Below are positions 17,105 through 27,546 of a stretch of 64,000 nt of DNA, piece after piece; the stretch's first letter is position 1, and the number at the start of each line of letters is the position of its first letter. A program made the position numbers and the translations under genes. The notes under the pieces are model-generated. The model searched no databases and had not been told where the DNA came from. It saw only the letters and a list, made by a program, of their open reading frames with translations. The stretch lies in assembly GCF_041679265.1 (NCBI RefSeq), contig NZ_JBGFSM010000008.1, positions 1 through 64,000 of the forward strand. The letters run 5' to 3'. Origin of the DNA: Autumnicola sp041679265. GTDB taxonomy: Bacteria > Bacteroidota > Bacteroidia > Flavobacteriales > Flavobacteriaceae.

Positions 17105-18001
17105 TTAGAAAAATCTAGGTGATTTATATCGTGTGTTACGGAACCTGAATTCGTAGATCAGAAGAAATTCGTGCGACCCCGAAGTGTACGGCTGAATATC
17201 AGAAATTGAATATTCATAGGCGTAACCTGCCCTGAAACCATTAAAAATCTCTACGTCCAGAAATGCGCCAATAGCATCGTCTATTCTATAATTGGCACCA
17301 AGGTAAAACTTTTCGTTAAAGATTGCAGTAGCCGATAGATCTACGGAAAGGGGGGCGCCTTTAGTCATTTTAGCCAGTGCTGTAGGCCTGAATTTCATAT
17401 TATCACTGATGTCAAAAACGTAACCTCCGGTAAGATAATAATGAACCTGTTCCAGCGCTCGGAATTCCTCCAGCTGGTTATTATCTTTAGTGATAAGTTT
17501 TGGAGCTGAAAGGCCAACGTACCAGTCCTGGGCAGATAAATAAAAACCTACACCAAAATTAGGAGTCCAACGGTTAAAGTTATCGCGGAAAAATGGATCT
17601 TCTCCTCCTGTGGGGTCATCCAGGCCGTAGTAATAAGCTCCCGCCTTTAAACCCATTCTAAGAGAAACCGCCTGGCTCAGGTCTACCCTATAGGAAAAAT
17701 CCCCATAGACATAGGTGGTATTTTCGTCTCCAATTTTATCATTGAGTACAGAGAGTCCTAAGCCTATTTTGTCATTTTCCAGGGGCGAATTAATAGATAA
17801 GGTTTGGGTAACAGGAGCACCTTCCACACCAGCCCATTGGTTCCGGTTTAACAGGGCTATAGAAAATCCGTCCCTGCTCCCTGCATAGGCAGGGTTAATG
17901 GAAATGGTATTATACATATACTGCGTGAATTGCGGGAGTTGCTGCGAAAAAGTAGGTAAAGCAGCAAGCAAGACTAATATCGTTAGATAAACTTTTTTCA
18001 T
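17105..18001 (-). CDS. PorP/SprF-family T9SS outer membrane protein
   Basis: The 298-residue protein has a signal peptide (LAALPTFSQQ) followed by the family opening LPQFTQYMYNTISINPAYAGSRDG and repeated amphipathic beta strands ending in EFRFRNTRYKSPRFF, consistent with an outer-membrane barrel. In Flavobacterium johnsoniae SprF is needed to secrete and surface-attach the giant adhesin SprB. This copy is encoded 12 bases after a giant adhesin with the matching type B C-terminal signal, so it is probably that protein's dedicated partner. Confidence 0.95.
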   Translation of the reverse strand: MKKVYLTILVLLAALPTFSQQLPQFTQYMYNTISINPAYAGSRDGFSIALLNRNQWAGVEGAPVTQTLSINSPLENDKIGLGLSVLNDKIGDENTTYVYGDFSYRVDLSQAVSLRMGLKAGAYYYGLDDPTGGEDPFFRDNFNRWTPNFGVGFYLSAQDWYVGLSAPKLITKDNNQLEEFRALEQVHYYLTGGYVFDISDNMKFRPTALAKMTKGAPLSVDLSATAIFNEKFYLGANYRIDDAIGAFLDVEIFNGFRAGYAYEYSISDIQPYTSGSHEFLLIYEFRFRNTRYKSPRFF

Positions 18002-18013
18002 GGTTTCCCTTTT

Positions 18014-21000
18014 TTATTTTGTTCCTAAATAAATGTAACCTTGAATGGGTTCAAATCCGCTATTCCTTATTTCGAGGATATAGAAATATGTTCCCGCGGG
18101 TAGTTGATTGGAGCTGGTAAAAGAATTTGTTGCAGAACCGTCCCAGTTGTTCTGGTAATCCTGTGCTTCGAATACTTTGGCACCCCAGCGGTTAAAAATT
18201 TTCACGTCGTAAACAAAGCCACATTCATTGGCAAAATCAATAGAGAAGGTATCATTGATCTGATCACCGTTAGGAGTTACCGCCTTGGTAATACTGTTTC
18301 TGATATCTCCAATGCTACAGGGAAGTACCACACAATCATCGTTTATAGAAACCGTAACTTCTGTAATAGAAGAGCAGGCGCCTTCAGTTTGATATTCAAA
18401 TCTATATGAACCTACTTCCAGTTGTGCGGGATCAATAATTCCCTGATCCAGGGCACCGGTATTTTCAGTATCAATCCAGATTCCTGAAGCATCGTAATCT
18501 CCCAACAGCAATTCGAATAAGTCGAACATAGAATCTTCGACGCAAAGATCTACCGTGGTGGTTTCAATTACGGCAACAACGGGTTCTGTGATAGCTACTG
18601 TGGCTGCTTCGGAAATTTGCCCGAATTCATCTTTGGCTGTTACATTATAAGTTCCGGGCGCCACTTCATTAAAAGTCCCGCTATTCTGATAATTTTCACC
18701 ATCAATACTATAGGAAAGTCCTTCCACAACATCAACAAGAATAGTTCCTGTAGGTTCTGCACAGGTAGCTTCAATAGTGCTAACAACCGGTGCTTCCGGC
18801 GCAGGAGGGGTGGTATCCGGCTGTTCTTCAACAATCACTGTAAAGCTGCATTCCACGGTATTTCCGGCAGCATCAGTAGCAGTATAGGTGATGGTTGTTG
18901 TACCCACCGGGAACTGCGATCCTGAAGCAGGGCCGGCAGTTTGTTCCACAGTCACTTCACAGTTATCAGTCGCGGTGGCATCTTCAAAGTCAACCACAGC
19001 AAAGGATTCTCCTTCTTCGGTAGTGACTGTAATATCCTCCTGACAAACAACTACCGGTGCCTCGTTGTCTTCCACCGTCACGGTGAAAGTGGTAGAGGCA
19101 GTATTTCCATTAATATCGGTAGCGGTGTAAGTTACGGTAGTGGTTCCTGTTGGGAATTCTGAACCGGAAGCAAGGCCTTCGGTAAGTTCTATACTGTCGA
19201 TTCCGCAGTTATCGGTAGCCGATGGGGTTTCATAAGAAACCACAGCCCCACAGGTATTTTCATCTGTAGAAACTACAATATTATCCATGTCTTCAATTAC
19301 CGGCGCCTGGTCATCGGTGATGGTGACGGTAAAGCTGCAGTTTGCAGTGTTTCCGGCTGCATCGGTCACGGTAAAGCTAACGGTAGTCACTCCTACAGGG
19401 AATACTTCCCCGGAAGCAGGACCAGCAGTTTGTTCTACGGAAACGCTTCCTGCATTGTCCGTAGCCTCTGGCATTTCAAAAACTACCACAGCCCCACAAG
19501 TTTCGGCATCTGCATTTTCAGCAATATCAGAAGGGCAAGTCAATGTTGGTGCTTCTTCGTCTTCCACAATCACTGTAAAGCTGCATTCCGCAGTATTTCC
19601 GGCAGCATCAGTTGCGGTATAGGTGATGGTAGTCGTACCCACCGGGAACTGCGAACCTGAATCAGGGCCGGCAGTTTGTTCCAAAGTTATTTCACAGTTA
19701 TCAGTCGCGGTGGCATCTACAAAATCAACCACAGCGTAGGATTCTCCTTCTTCGGTAGTGACTGAAATATCCTCCTGACAAACAATTACCGGTGCTTCGT
19801 TGTCTTCCACAGTTACCCTGAACGTAGTGGTGGCAGTATTTCCATTATTATCGGTAGCGGTGTAGGTTACGGTAGTGGTTCCTGTTGGGAATTCTGAACC
19901 GGAAGCAAGGCCTTCGGTAAGTTCTATGCTTTCAATTCCGCAATTATCGGTAGCGGTTGGAGTTTCGTAAGAAACCACAGCGCCACAAATGTTTTCATCA
20001 GTGGAAACTTCAATATTTTCCATTTCTTCAATTACCGGCGCCTGGTCATCGGTGATGGTGACGGTAAAGCTGCACACGGCAGTGTTTCCGGCTTCATCGG
20101 TCACGGTGAATGTTATAGTAGTCACTCCCACAGGAAAAACTTCTCCTGAAGCAGGACCAGCAGTTTGTTCTACGGAAACGCTTCCTGCATTGTCTGTAGC
20201 CTCTGGCATTTCAAATTCCACCACAGCCCCACAAATATCCGCATCTGCATTTTGAGCAATATCAGAAGGGCAAGTCAATGTTGGTGCTTCTTCGTCTTCC
20301 ACAGTTACGGTAAAGCTGCATTCCGCAGTATTTCCGGCAGCATCAGTTGCGGTATAAGTAATGGTAGTCGTACCAACCGGGAACTGCGATCCTGAAGCAG
20401 GGCCAGCGGTTTGTTCCACAGTCACTTCACAGTTATCAGTCGCGGTGGCATCTACAAAATCGACCACAGCATAGGATTCTCCTTCTTCGGTAGTCACTGT
20501 AATATCCTCCTTACAAACAATTACCGGTGCCTCGTTGTCTTCCACAGTTACCGTGAACGTAGTGGTGGCAGTATTTCCATTATTATCGGTAGCGGTGTAG
20601 GTTACGGTGGTGGTTCCTGTTGGGAATTCTGAACCGGAAGCAAGGCCTTCGGTAAGTTCAATGCTTTTAATTCCACAATTATCGGAAGCTGATGGAGTTT
20701 CGTAAGAAACCACAGCGCCACAGGTATTTTCATCTGTTGAAGCTACAATATTTTCCATTTCTTCAATTACCGGCGCCTGGTCATCGGTGATGGTGACGGT
20801 AAAGCTGCACACGGCAGTGTTTCCGGCTTCATCGGTTACCGTAAATGTTACGGTGGTTACTCCCACAGGAAATACTTCCCCTGAAGCAGGACCAGCAGTT
20901 TGTTCTACGGAAACGCTTCCTGCATTTTCTGTAGCCTCAGGCGTTTCAAAAACTACCACAGCCCCACAAGTATCGGCATCTGCATTTTCAGCAATATCAG

Positions 21001-24000
21001 AAGGGCAAGTCAATGTTGGTGCTTCTTCGTCTTCCACAGTTACGGTAAAGCTGCATTCCACGGTATTTCCGGCAGCATCAGTTGCGGTATAAGTGATGAT
21101 TGTTGTACCAACCGGGAACTGCGAACCTGAATCAGGGCCGGCAGTTTGTTCCACAGTCACTTCACAGTTATCAGTCGCGGTGGCATCTACAAAATCCACC
21201 ACAGCATAAGATTCTCCTTCTTCTGTAGTCACTGTAATATCCTCCTTACAAACAATTACCGGCGCCTCGTTGTCTTCCACAGTCACGGTGAAAGTGGTAG
21301 AGGCAGTATTTCCATTATTATCGGTAGCGGTGTAGGTTACGGTGGTGGTTCCTGTTGGGAATTCTGAACCGGAAGCAAGGCCTTCGGTAAGTTCTATGCT
21401 TTCAATTCCACAATTATCGGTAGCGGTTGGAGTTTTGTAAGAAACCACAGCGCCACAGGTATTTTCATCATTATTAACAACAATGTTACCTGGTTGTGCT
21501 ACTACCGGATTCTCATTATCCGTTACAATTATAACCTGTTCACAGGTAGTGAAGTTACCGGAAGCATCTGTAATAGTCCAGGTTACAATAGTTTCACCAG
21601 TTTCCAACACTTCGGGAGCATCATTGCTAAATACAAGTTCTGCACTGGATGTACAATTATCAGTAGCAGTTGGCTGGCCCAAATCAAGATCGGAAGCTCC
21701 GCAAATTCCTTTATCTGTTACCACCTCCAACATATCTAACGCGCATGCTATGATTGCAGGAGGAGTGGTGTCATCTTCAGAAGGGATAGCAATTTCAAGT
21801 GTTTGCTGACAATTACCATTACTTACTGTTAGCTGGTAGTTTCCTGAAGGCAGATTGTCAAAAATACCATTGCTTTGTGCAAATTCTTTCTCAGAATTAG
21901 CCAAAGTATAGGTCAATCCATTCTCCATTATAATTTCCAGGCTTCCGTTGTTTTGACCACAAAGTGTACTGCTAATGGAAATAACCTCAGGCGCGGCAGG
22001 AGTTTCTGGTTGGGCTTCGATGATTACGGAAGTTGCTTCAGAAACACAGCCTGCTTCATTTTTTGCAGTTACGGAATAGGTTCCTGCTGCAAGTCCGCTA
22101 AAATTGGCAGCGGATTGGAAGTTATTTCCATCGATACTATAAGTAAAACCTTCAACAGTATTTAAGCTGAAAGAACCGGTAGCCACATCACAGGTTGGCT
22201 GATTGATTTCAGCAACTACAGGTGCGGCAGGAGTTTGTGGTTGACTTTCAATTGTTACCGAAGTTGCTTCAGAAACACAACCTTCTTCATTTTTCGCAAT
22301 TACGGAATAGGTTCCTGCTGCAAGTCCGCTAAACGTTGCACTACTTTGGAAATTATTTCCGTCGATGCTATAGGTAAATCCTTCAGCTGTGTTTACAGCG
22401 AATGATCCGGTTGCAACAGCACAAGTTGGCTGAACAGTTTCAGCAACCACAGGCGCAGCAGGAGTTTCGGGTTGTGCTTCTATAGTAACCGAAGTAGCTT
22501 CAGAAATACATCCATCTTCATTTTTTGCAGTTACGGAATATGCTCCGGCAGTAAGTCCACTGAAAGTTCCGTTTGTTTGGAAGTTATTTCCATCAATACT
22601 ATAAGTAAAACCTTCTGTAGAAGTTAGACTGAAAGATCCGGTTGCCACGGCACAGGTTGGCTGAACAATTTCAGCAACCACAGGCGCGGCAGGAGTTTCC
22701 GGTTGTGCTTCAATAGTAACTGAAGTCGCTTCAGAAACACAACCTTCTTCATTTTTGGCAATTATGGAATAGGTTCCTGCAGCAAGTCCGCTAAAAGTAG
22801 CAGCGGATTGGAAATTGTTACCGTCGATGCTGTAAGTAAAACCTTCAACAGTATTTAAGCTGAAAGAACCGGCTGCTTCGGCACAGGTTGGCTGGAAAAT
22901 TTCAGCAACAACAGGCGCGGCAGGAGTTTCGGGTTGGGCTTCAATTACGACTGAAGTTGCTTCAGAAACACATCCTTCTTGATTTTTGGCAATTATGGAA
23001 TAGGTTCCTGCAGCAAGTCCGCTAAAAGTAGCAGCAGATTGAAAATTGTTACCGTCGATGCTGTACGTAAATCCTTCCTTAGTATTTACAGTAAACGAAC
23101 CGGTTGCTAAGGCGCAGGTAGGCTGTACAATTTCAGCAACCACAGGCGCGGCAGGAGTTTCCGGCTGGGCTTCAATTATTACTGAAGTTGCTTCAGAAAC
23201 ACAACCGGCTTCATTTTTAGCAATTACAGAATAAGTTCCTGCTGTAAGTCCGCTGAACGTTGCACTGCTTTGGAAATTATTTCCGTCGATGCTGTAGGTA
23301 AATCCTTCAGTTGTATTTAAAGTAAAAGAACCGGTTGCCACAGTACAGGTTGGCTGAATGATTTCAGCAACCACAGGAGCGGCAGGAGTTTCTGGTTGGG
23401 CTTCAATTATTACTGAAGTTGCTTCAGAAACACATCCATCTTCATTTTTAGCAATTACGGAATAAGTTCCTGCGGCAAGTCCGCTAAAAATTGCGTCTGA
23501 CTTGAAATTATCTCCATCGATGCTATAGGTAAATCCTTCAGCTGTGTTTACAGCGAATGATCCGGTTGCAACAGCACAAGTTGGCTGAACAATTTCAGTA
23601 ACTACAGGTGCAACAGGCGTTTCCGGTTGGGCTTCAATTATTACTGAAGTTGCTTCGGAAAGACAACCTTCTTCGTTTTTTGCAATTATTGAATAAGTTC
23701 CTGCAGCAAGTCCGCTGAAAGTAGCAGTTGACTGAAAATTATTTCCGTCGATGCTATAGGTAAAACCTTCAACAGTATTTAAGCTGAAAGAACCGGTTGC
23801 TACGGAACAGGTTGGCTGAGTGATTTGAGCAACAACAGGCGCGGCAGGAGTTTCTGGTTGGGCTTCAATTATTACTGAAGTTGCTTCGGAAACACAACCT
23901 TCCTTATTTTTTGCAAATATTGAATAATTTCCTGCGGCAAGTCCGCTAAAAGTAGCAGCGGATTGGAAGTTACTTCCGTCTATGCTATAGGTAAAACCTT

Positions 24001-27000
24001 CAACAGTATTTAAGCTGAAAGAACCGGCTGCTTCGGCACAGGTTGGCTGGAAAATTTCAGCAACCACAGGTGCGGCAGGAGTGTTCGGTTGCGCTTCGAT
24101 GATTACGGAAGTTGCTTCAGAAATACAACCTTCTTCATTTTTTGCAATTACAGAATAGGTTCCTGCGGCCAGTCCGCTAAACGTTGCACTACTTTGGAAA
24201 TTATTTCCGTCGATGCTGTAGGTAAATCCTTCAGTTGTATTTAAAGTAAAAGAACCGGTTGCCACAGTACAGGTTGGCTGAATGATTTCAGCAACCACAG
24301 GAGCGGCAGGAGTTTCTGGTTGGGCTTCAATTATTACTGAAGTTGCTTCGGAAACACATCCTTCTTCATTTTTTGCAATAACAGCATAAGTTCCGGCAGG
24401 CAGTCCGCTAAAAATAGGAGCAGATTGGAAGTTATTTCCGTCGATGCTATATGTAAATCCTTCAGCTGTGTTTACAGTAAACGAACCGGTTGCTAAGGCG
24501 CAGGTAGGCTGTACAATTTCAGCAACCATAGGCGCGGCAGGAGTTTCCGGCTGAGCTTCGATGGTTATCGAAGTTGCTTCAGAAACACAGCCTGCTTCAT
24601 TTTTTGCAGTTACGGAATAGGTTCCGGCAGGCAGTCCGCTAAAAGTAGCGTCTGATTGGAAGTTATTTCCGTCGATGCTGTAGGTGAAACCTTCAAGAGA
24701 ATTAACGGTGAATGATCCGGTTGCTACGGCACAGGTTGGCTGAACAATTTCAGCAACTACAGGAGCGGCAGGAGTTTCTGGTTGGGCTTCAATTATTACT
24801 GAAGTTGCTTCAGAAATACATCCTTCTTCATTTTTTGCAATAACAGAATAAGTTCCGGCAGGCAGTCCGCTAAAAATAGGAGCAGATTGGAAGTTATTTT
24901 CGTCGATGCTATATGTAAATCCTTCAGCTGTGTTTACAGTAAACGAACCGGTTGCTAAGGCGCAGGTAGGCTGTACAATTTCAGCAACCATAGGCGCGGC
25001 AGGAGTTTCCGGCTGAGCTTCGATGGTTATCGAAGTTGCTTCAGAAACACAGCCTGCTTCATTTTTTGCAGTTACGGAATAGGTTCCGGCAGGCAGTCCG
25101 CTAAAAGTAGCGTCTGATTGGAAGTTATTTCCGTCGATGCTGTAGGTGAAACCTTCAAGAGAATTAACGGTGAATGATCCGGTTGCTACGGCACAGGTTG
25201 GCTGTACAATTTCAGCAACCACAGGCGCGGCAGGAGTTTCTGGTTGGGCTTCAATTATTACTGAAGTTGCTTCAGAAACACATCCTTGTTCATTTTTGGC
25301 AATTACGGAATAAGTTCCTGCGGGCAGTCCGCTAAACGTTGCACTACTTTGGAAATTATTTCCGTCGATGCTATAAGTAAATCCTTCAGCATTTACAGTA
25401 AACGAACCGGTTGCTAAGGCACAGGTTGGCTGGGAAATTTCAGCAATAACAGGCGCGGCAGGAGTTTCCGGTTGGGCTTCAATTACTACCGAAGTTGCTT
25501 CAGAAACACAACCTGCTTCATTTTTTGCAGTTACGGAATAAGTTCCTGCGGGCAGTCCGCTAAACGTTGCACTACTTTGGAAATTATTTTCGTCGATGCT
25601 GTAGGTATAACCTTCTGTAGAAGTTAGGCTGAAAGAACCGGTTGCTACGGCACAGGTTGGCTGAACAATTTCAGCAATAACAGGCGCAGCAGGAGTGTCC
25701 GGTTGGGCTTCAATTATGACTGAAGTTGCTTCAGAAGTACAATTATCAAGATTTTTAGTGATTACCTGATAAGTGCCTGTAGCAAGATCTGTAAAAGTTC
25801 CACTCAGCTGGAAATTAATACCATCAATGCTATAGGAATAATCTGGTATGGTTTCAACAGTAAAGGCCCCAGTAGCAATTTTACAGGTAGGCTGTACAAT
25901 TTCAGCAACCACAGGCGCGGCAGGAGCCTCTGGTGGATTGCCTATATTTACTGTGGTTGCGGGAGAAATACATCCATTACTATTTTTTGCAGTTACCGTA
26001 TAAGTGGTATTTGGCGCCAGGTCTTCAAAAAGGGTGCTTTCAGAATAATTTGTACCATCTATACTATAGGTAAGGCCGCTTATTTTGTTAATCGTAAAAG
26101 AACCCGTGGGCTGAAAACAGGTAGGCTGGCTAATAAAGTTTACAAATGGCGCTTTTGGACTTGCCTTAAGAATCAAAGTTACCGGGGTACGTATTAAACT
26201 GGAGCACCCTTCTTCAACTTTAGCCGCGTAATAAGTTACATGTCCAATGGTGTTTAGAACAGGATGATCCACAACGGCCCCTTTGCCAGGATTTTCAGGA
26301 TCGTATTGGGAGTCATACCAGATGACGTTCGAATTATTTAGCAAAACCTTGCTGGCATCTAATTGCTGTAAAGGCTGGATAGCACATTCTATAATTTCAT
26401 TAGCAGAAACTTCTGGTGCCCTGGGAGGAGCATTTACGGTGACATCAAAACTACAAGATTCCTCCAGATGAGGCTCGCATCCATAGCAGGTGGCAGTATA
26501 GGTAACTTTAGTGGTTCCCACGGGAAAAAAATCCCCCGGATTATGCGTTTTTACTACTGCAAAATTCGCTTCTGCAGCACAAGATGATCCGAATAATCCG
26601 GCGTCCAGGGTAATTAGTTCAATATAATTTTTATTATTTACACCTGTACCACTAAATTCAAACCTAATCCTGAAGCTTACATAATCGTGATAGCTTCCAG
26701 AGCCATCAAAATTTGCCGGATCGATGGAAAAATTGTATTTAGTTAATTTGTTATTTCCGTGAACATCAAAATCATCCAGAACTTCCGATTTTCTGCCTTC
26801 AGGATCTATAAGATAAACTTCAACATTAAAGTTCTGGCCATTTTGGGCCACAATATCCATATTTCCATCAATAGTTTCATTTACATAAAAAGAAGGAGAG
26901 GTAACTACGGCAGTTCCACTGGAATTTCCATCAGAATTCCAGAGGCGTAAGGTTCCATTGTTGTTACCTACTCTTTGTACCTTATAAAAGCTCCAGCAGT

Positions 27001-27331
27001 CTTCCTGAGACTCAGGGAGATCAAAAGAGATCTGGTACATGTATCCCGTTTCATCTCCGCAATCCAGGTTATAATCTGGTTCATCCCAAAAAATATAATT
27101 TCCTAATACCTCATTAATAGTAATATTTCCACAGGGCTCATAAATATCTTGCGGGCAGTCTCTTTCAATTATCTCACAATTCACATTGTCTTGCTGCGAG
27201 AAAGCTTTAGGAGCGCCAACTAGAAAAAGCACAGCCAAAAGCGGGGCAAACATATCTTTAGTTTTACGGCTGTTCCTTGCAGGCGCAGAAAAAAGGATGT
27301 TAAAAAATGAGAGCGTAGTTTTCCAAATCAT
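18014..27331 (-). CDS. Giant SprB-like repeat adhesin with T9SS C-terminal signal
   Basis: The 3105-residue surface protein starts with an extended signal region (second possible start at residue 27, MFAPLLAVLF). Residues about 47-390 are a unique N-terminal part with Ig-like segments. About 394-1857 holds 19 tandem domains of about 77 residues, most with QPTC and a second Cys in GC(V/I)SEATS, so one disulfide per domain is likely. About 1858-2833 holds 12 HYR domains, mainly as an A-B-C triplet repeated four times (last C absent). One more QPTC-like domain and a spacer lead to a gliding motility-associated C-terminal domain (TPNGDQINDTFSID, from about 3013), the type B T9SS signal. Its operon partners are PorP/SprF and OmpA-PD40. 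A gliding or attachment adhesin is the best interpretation; ligand unknown. Confidence 0.93.
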   Translation of the reverse strand: MIWKTTLSFFNILFSAPARNSRKTKDMFAPLLAVLFLVGAPKAFSQQDNVNCEIIERDCPQDIYEPCGNITINEVLGNYIFWDEPDYNLDCGDETGYMYQISFDLPESQEDCWSFYKVQRVGNNNGTLRLWNSDGNSSGTAVVTSPSFYVNETIDGNMDIVAQNGQNFNVEVYLIDPEGRKSEVLDDFDVHGNNKLTKYNFSIDPANFDGSGSYHDYVSFRIRFEFSGTGVNNKNYIELITLDAGLFGSSCAAEANFAVVKTHNPGDFFPVGTTKVTYTATCYGCEPHLEESCSFDVTVNAPPRAPEVSANEIIECAIQPLQQLDASKVLLNNSNVIWYDSQYDPENPGKGAVVDHPVLNTIGHVTYYAAKVEEGCSSLIRTPVTLILKASPKAPFVNFISQPTCFQPTGSFTINKISGLTYSIDGTNYSESTLFEDLAPNTTYTVTAKNSNGCISPATTVNIGNPPEAPAAPVVAEIVQPTCKIATGAFTVETIPDYSYSIDGINFQLSGTFTDLATGTYQVITKNLDNCTSEATSVIIEAQPDTPAAPVIAEIVQPTCAVATGSFSLTSTEGYTYSIDENNFQSSATFSGLPAGTYSVTAKNEAGCVSEATSVVIEAQPETPAAPVIAEISQPTCALATGSFTVNAEGFTYSIDGNNFQSSATFSGLPAGTYSVIAKNEQGCVSEATSVIIEAQPETPAAPVVAEIVQPTCAVATGSFTVNSLEGFTYSIDGNNFQSDATFSGLPAGTYSVTAKNEAGCVSEATSITIEAQPETPAAPMVAEIVQPTCALATGSFTVNTAEGFTYSIDENNFQSAPIFSGLPAGTYSVIAKNEEGCISEATSVIIEAQPETPAAPVVAEIVQPTCAVATGSFTVNSLEGFTYSIDGNNFQSDATFSGLPAGTYSVTAKNEAGCVSEATSITIEAQPETPAAPMVAEIVQPTCALATGSFTVNTAEGFTYSIDGNNFQSAPIFSGLPAGTYAVIAKNEEGCVSEATSVIIEAQPETPAAPVVAEIIQPTCTVATGSFTLNTTEGFTYSIDGNNFQSSATFSGLAAGTYSVIAKNEEGCISEATSVIIEAQPNTPAAPVVAEIFQPTCAEAAGSFSLNTVEGFTYSIDGSNFQSAATFSGLAAGNYSIFAKNKEGCVSEATSVIIEAQPETPAAPVVAQITQPTCSVATGSFSLNTVEGFTYSIDGNNFQSTATFSGLAAGTYSIIAKNEEGCLSEATSVIIEAQPETPVAPVVTEIVQPTCAVATGSFAVNTAEGFTYSIDGDNFKSDAIFSGLAAGTYSVIAKNEDGCVSEATSVIIEAQPETPAAPVVAEIIQPTCTVATGSFTLNTTEGFTYSIDGNNFQSSATFSGLTAGTYSVIAKNEAGCVSEATSVIIEAQPETPAAPVVAEIVQPTCALATGSFTVNTKEGFTYSIDGNNFQSAATFSGLAAGTYSIIAKNQEGCVSEATSVVIEAQPETPAAPVVAEIFQPTCAEAAGSFSLNTVEGFTYSIDGNNFQSAATFSGLAAGTYSIIAKNEEGCVSEATSVTIEAQPETPAAPVVAEIVQPTCAVATGSFSLTSTEGFTYSIDGNNFQTNGTFSGLTAGAYSVTAKNEDGCISEATSVTIEAQPETPAAPVVAETVQPTCAVATGSFAVNTAEGFTYSIDGNNFQSSATFSGLAAGTYSVIAKNEEGCVSEATSVTIESQPQTPAAPVVAEINQPTCDVATGSFSLNTVEGFTYSIDGNNFQSAANFSGLAAGTYSVTAKNEAGCVSEATSVIIEAQPETPAAPEVISISSTLCGQNNGSLEIIMENGLTYTLANSEKEFAQSNGIFDNLPSGNYQLTVSNGNCQQTLEIAIPSEDDTTPPAIIACALDMLEVVTDKGICGASDLDLGQPTATDNCTSSAELVFSNDAPEVLETGETIVTWTITDASGNFTTCEQVIIVTDNENPVVAQPGNIVVNNDENTCGAVVSYKTPTATDNCGIESIELTEGLASGSEFPTGTTTVTYTATDNNGNTASTTFTVTVEDNEAPVIVCKEDITVTTEEGESYAVVDFVDATATDNCEVTVEQTAGPDSGSQFPVGTTIITYTATDAAGNTVECSFTVTVEDEEAPTLTCPSDIAENADADTCGAVVVFETPEATENAGSVSVEQTAGPASGEVFPVGVTTVTFTVTDEAGNTAVCSFTVTITDDQAPVIEEMENIVASTDENTCGAVVSYETPSASDNCGIKSIELTEGLASGSEFPTGTTTVTYTATDNNGNTATTTFTVTVEDNEAPVIVCKEDITVTTEEGESYAVVDFVDATATDNCEVTVEQTAGPASGSQFPVGTTTITYTATDAAGNTAECSFTVTVEDEEAPTLTCPSDIAQNADADICGAVVEFEMPEATDNAGSVSVEQTAGPASGEVFPVGVTTITFTVTDEAGNTAVCSFTVTITDDQAPVIEEMENIEVSTDENICGAVVSYETPTATDNCGIESIELTEGLASGSEFPTGTTTVTYTATDNNGNTATTTFRVTVEDNEAPVIVCQEDISVTTEEGESYAVVDFVDATATDNCEITLEQTAGPDSGSQFPVGTTTITYTATDAAGNTAECSFTVIVEDEEAPTLTCPSDIAENADAETCGAVVVFEMPEATDNAGSVSVEQTAGPASGEVFPVGVTTVSFTVTDAAGNTANCSFTVTITDDQAPVIEDMDNIVVSTDENTCGAVVSYETPSATDNCGIDSIELTEGLASGSEFPTGTTTVTYTATDINGNTASTTFTVTVEDNEAPVVVCQEDITVTTEEGESFAVVDFEDATATDNCEVTVEQTAGPASGSQFPVGTTTITYTATDAAGNTVECSFTVIVEEQPDTTPPAPEAPVVSTIEATCAEPTGTILVDVVEGLSYSIDGENYQNSGTFNEVAPGTYNVTAKDEFGQISEAATVAITEPVVAVIETTTVDLCVEDSMFDLFELLLGDYDASGIWIDTENTGALDQGIIDPAQLEVGSYRFEYQTEGACSSITEVTVSINDDCVVLPCSIGDIRNSITKAVTPNGDQINDTFSIDFANECGFVYDVKIFNRWGAKVFEAQDYQNNWDGSATNSFTSSNQLPAGTYFYILEIRNSGFEPIQGYIYLGTK
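18830..21760 (-). repeat. Twelve HYR domain repeats in the adhesin gene
   Basis: About 246 bases encode each domain. Eleven of the twelve fall in an A-B-C order (A: SIELTEGLASGSEFPTGTTT; B: EEGESYAVVDF; C: CGAVVVFE...AGSVSVEQTAG), giving a DNA superrepeat of about 735 bases. Equivalent domains in different triplets are far more alike than neighbours, so the triplet has been copied as a unit. Confidence 0.85.
21765..26155 (-). repeat. Nineteen tandem 231-bp QPTC-domain repeats
   Basis: About 231-base units each encode one QPTC...YSIDGNNFQ...FSGLAAGTYSV...GCVSEATS domain. The first, second and last units are the most divergent, and the central ones are nearly identical, as expected when arrays expand and contract from the middle. 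Units 5-6 and 7-8 are a recent two-unit duplication (period 462 bases). Confidence 0.85.
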
Positions 27332-27546
27332 ACTTCCAATGTTTAGAATTATATGTAAATGCCTGGCCGAGAAGGAAACTATATTCCATTTCGGGAAACC
27401 ATTCTGTTTTTAGAATTGTTAATTGCTAAAGAAGATCCTGTAGGGCCGGATCAATTCTCAAAGTGGGGTAAGAGATATTTTATCACTCGTCATTTATTTA
27501 TGGTAAAATTTGGGGGATTTCACCTATAGGTTCCTACAATGGAATC

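Noticed and set aside
18100..21810. Many plus-strand open frames of 73-108 codons inside the giant adhesin gene, several nearly identical to each other
   Set aside because: They are antisense shadows of the HYR repeats; their similarity follows from the repeats on the coding strand, and none has its own start context or a recognisable domain.
21765..26155. CRISPR-like periodic repeats
   Set aside because: The 231-base periodicity is coding sequence for tandem protein domains with no unique spacers.
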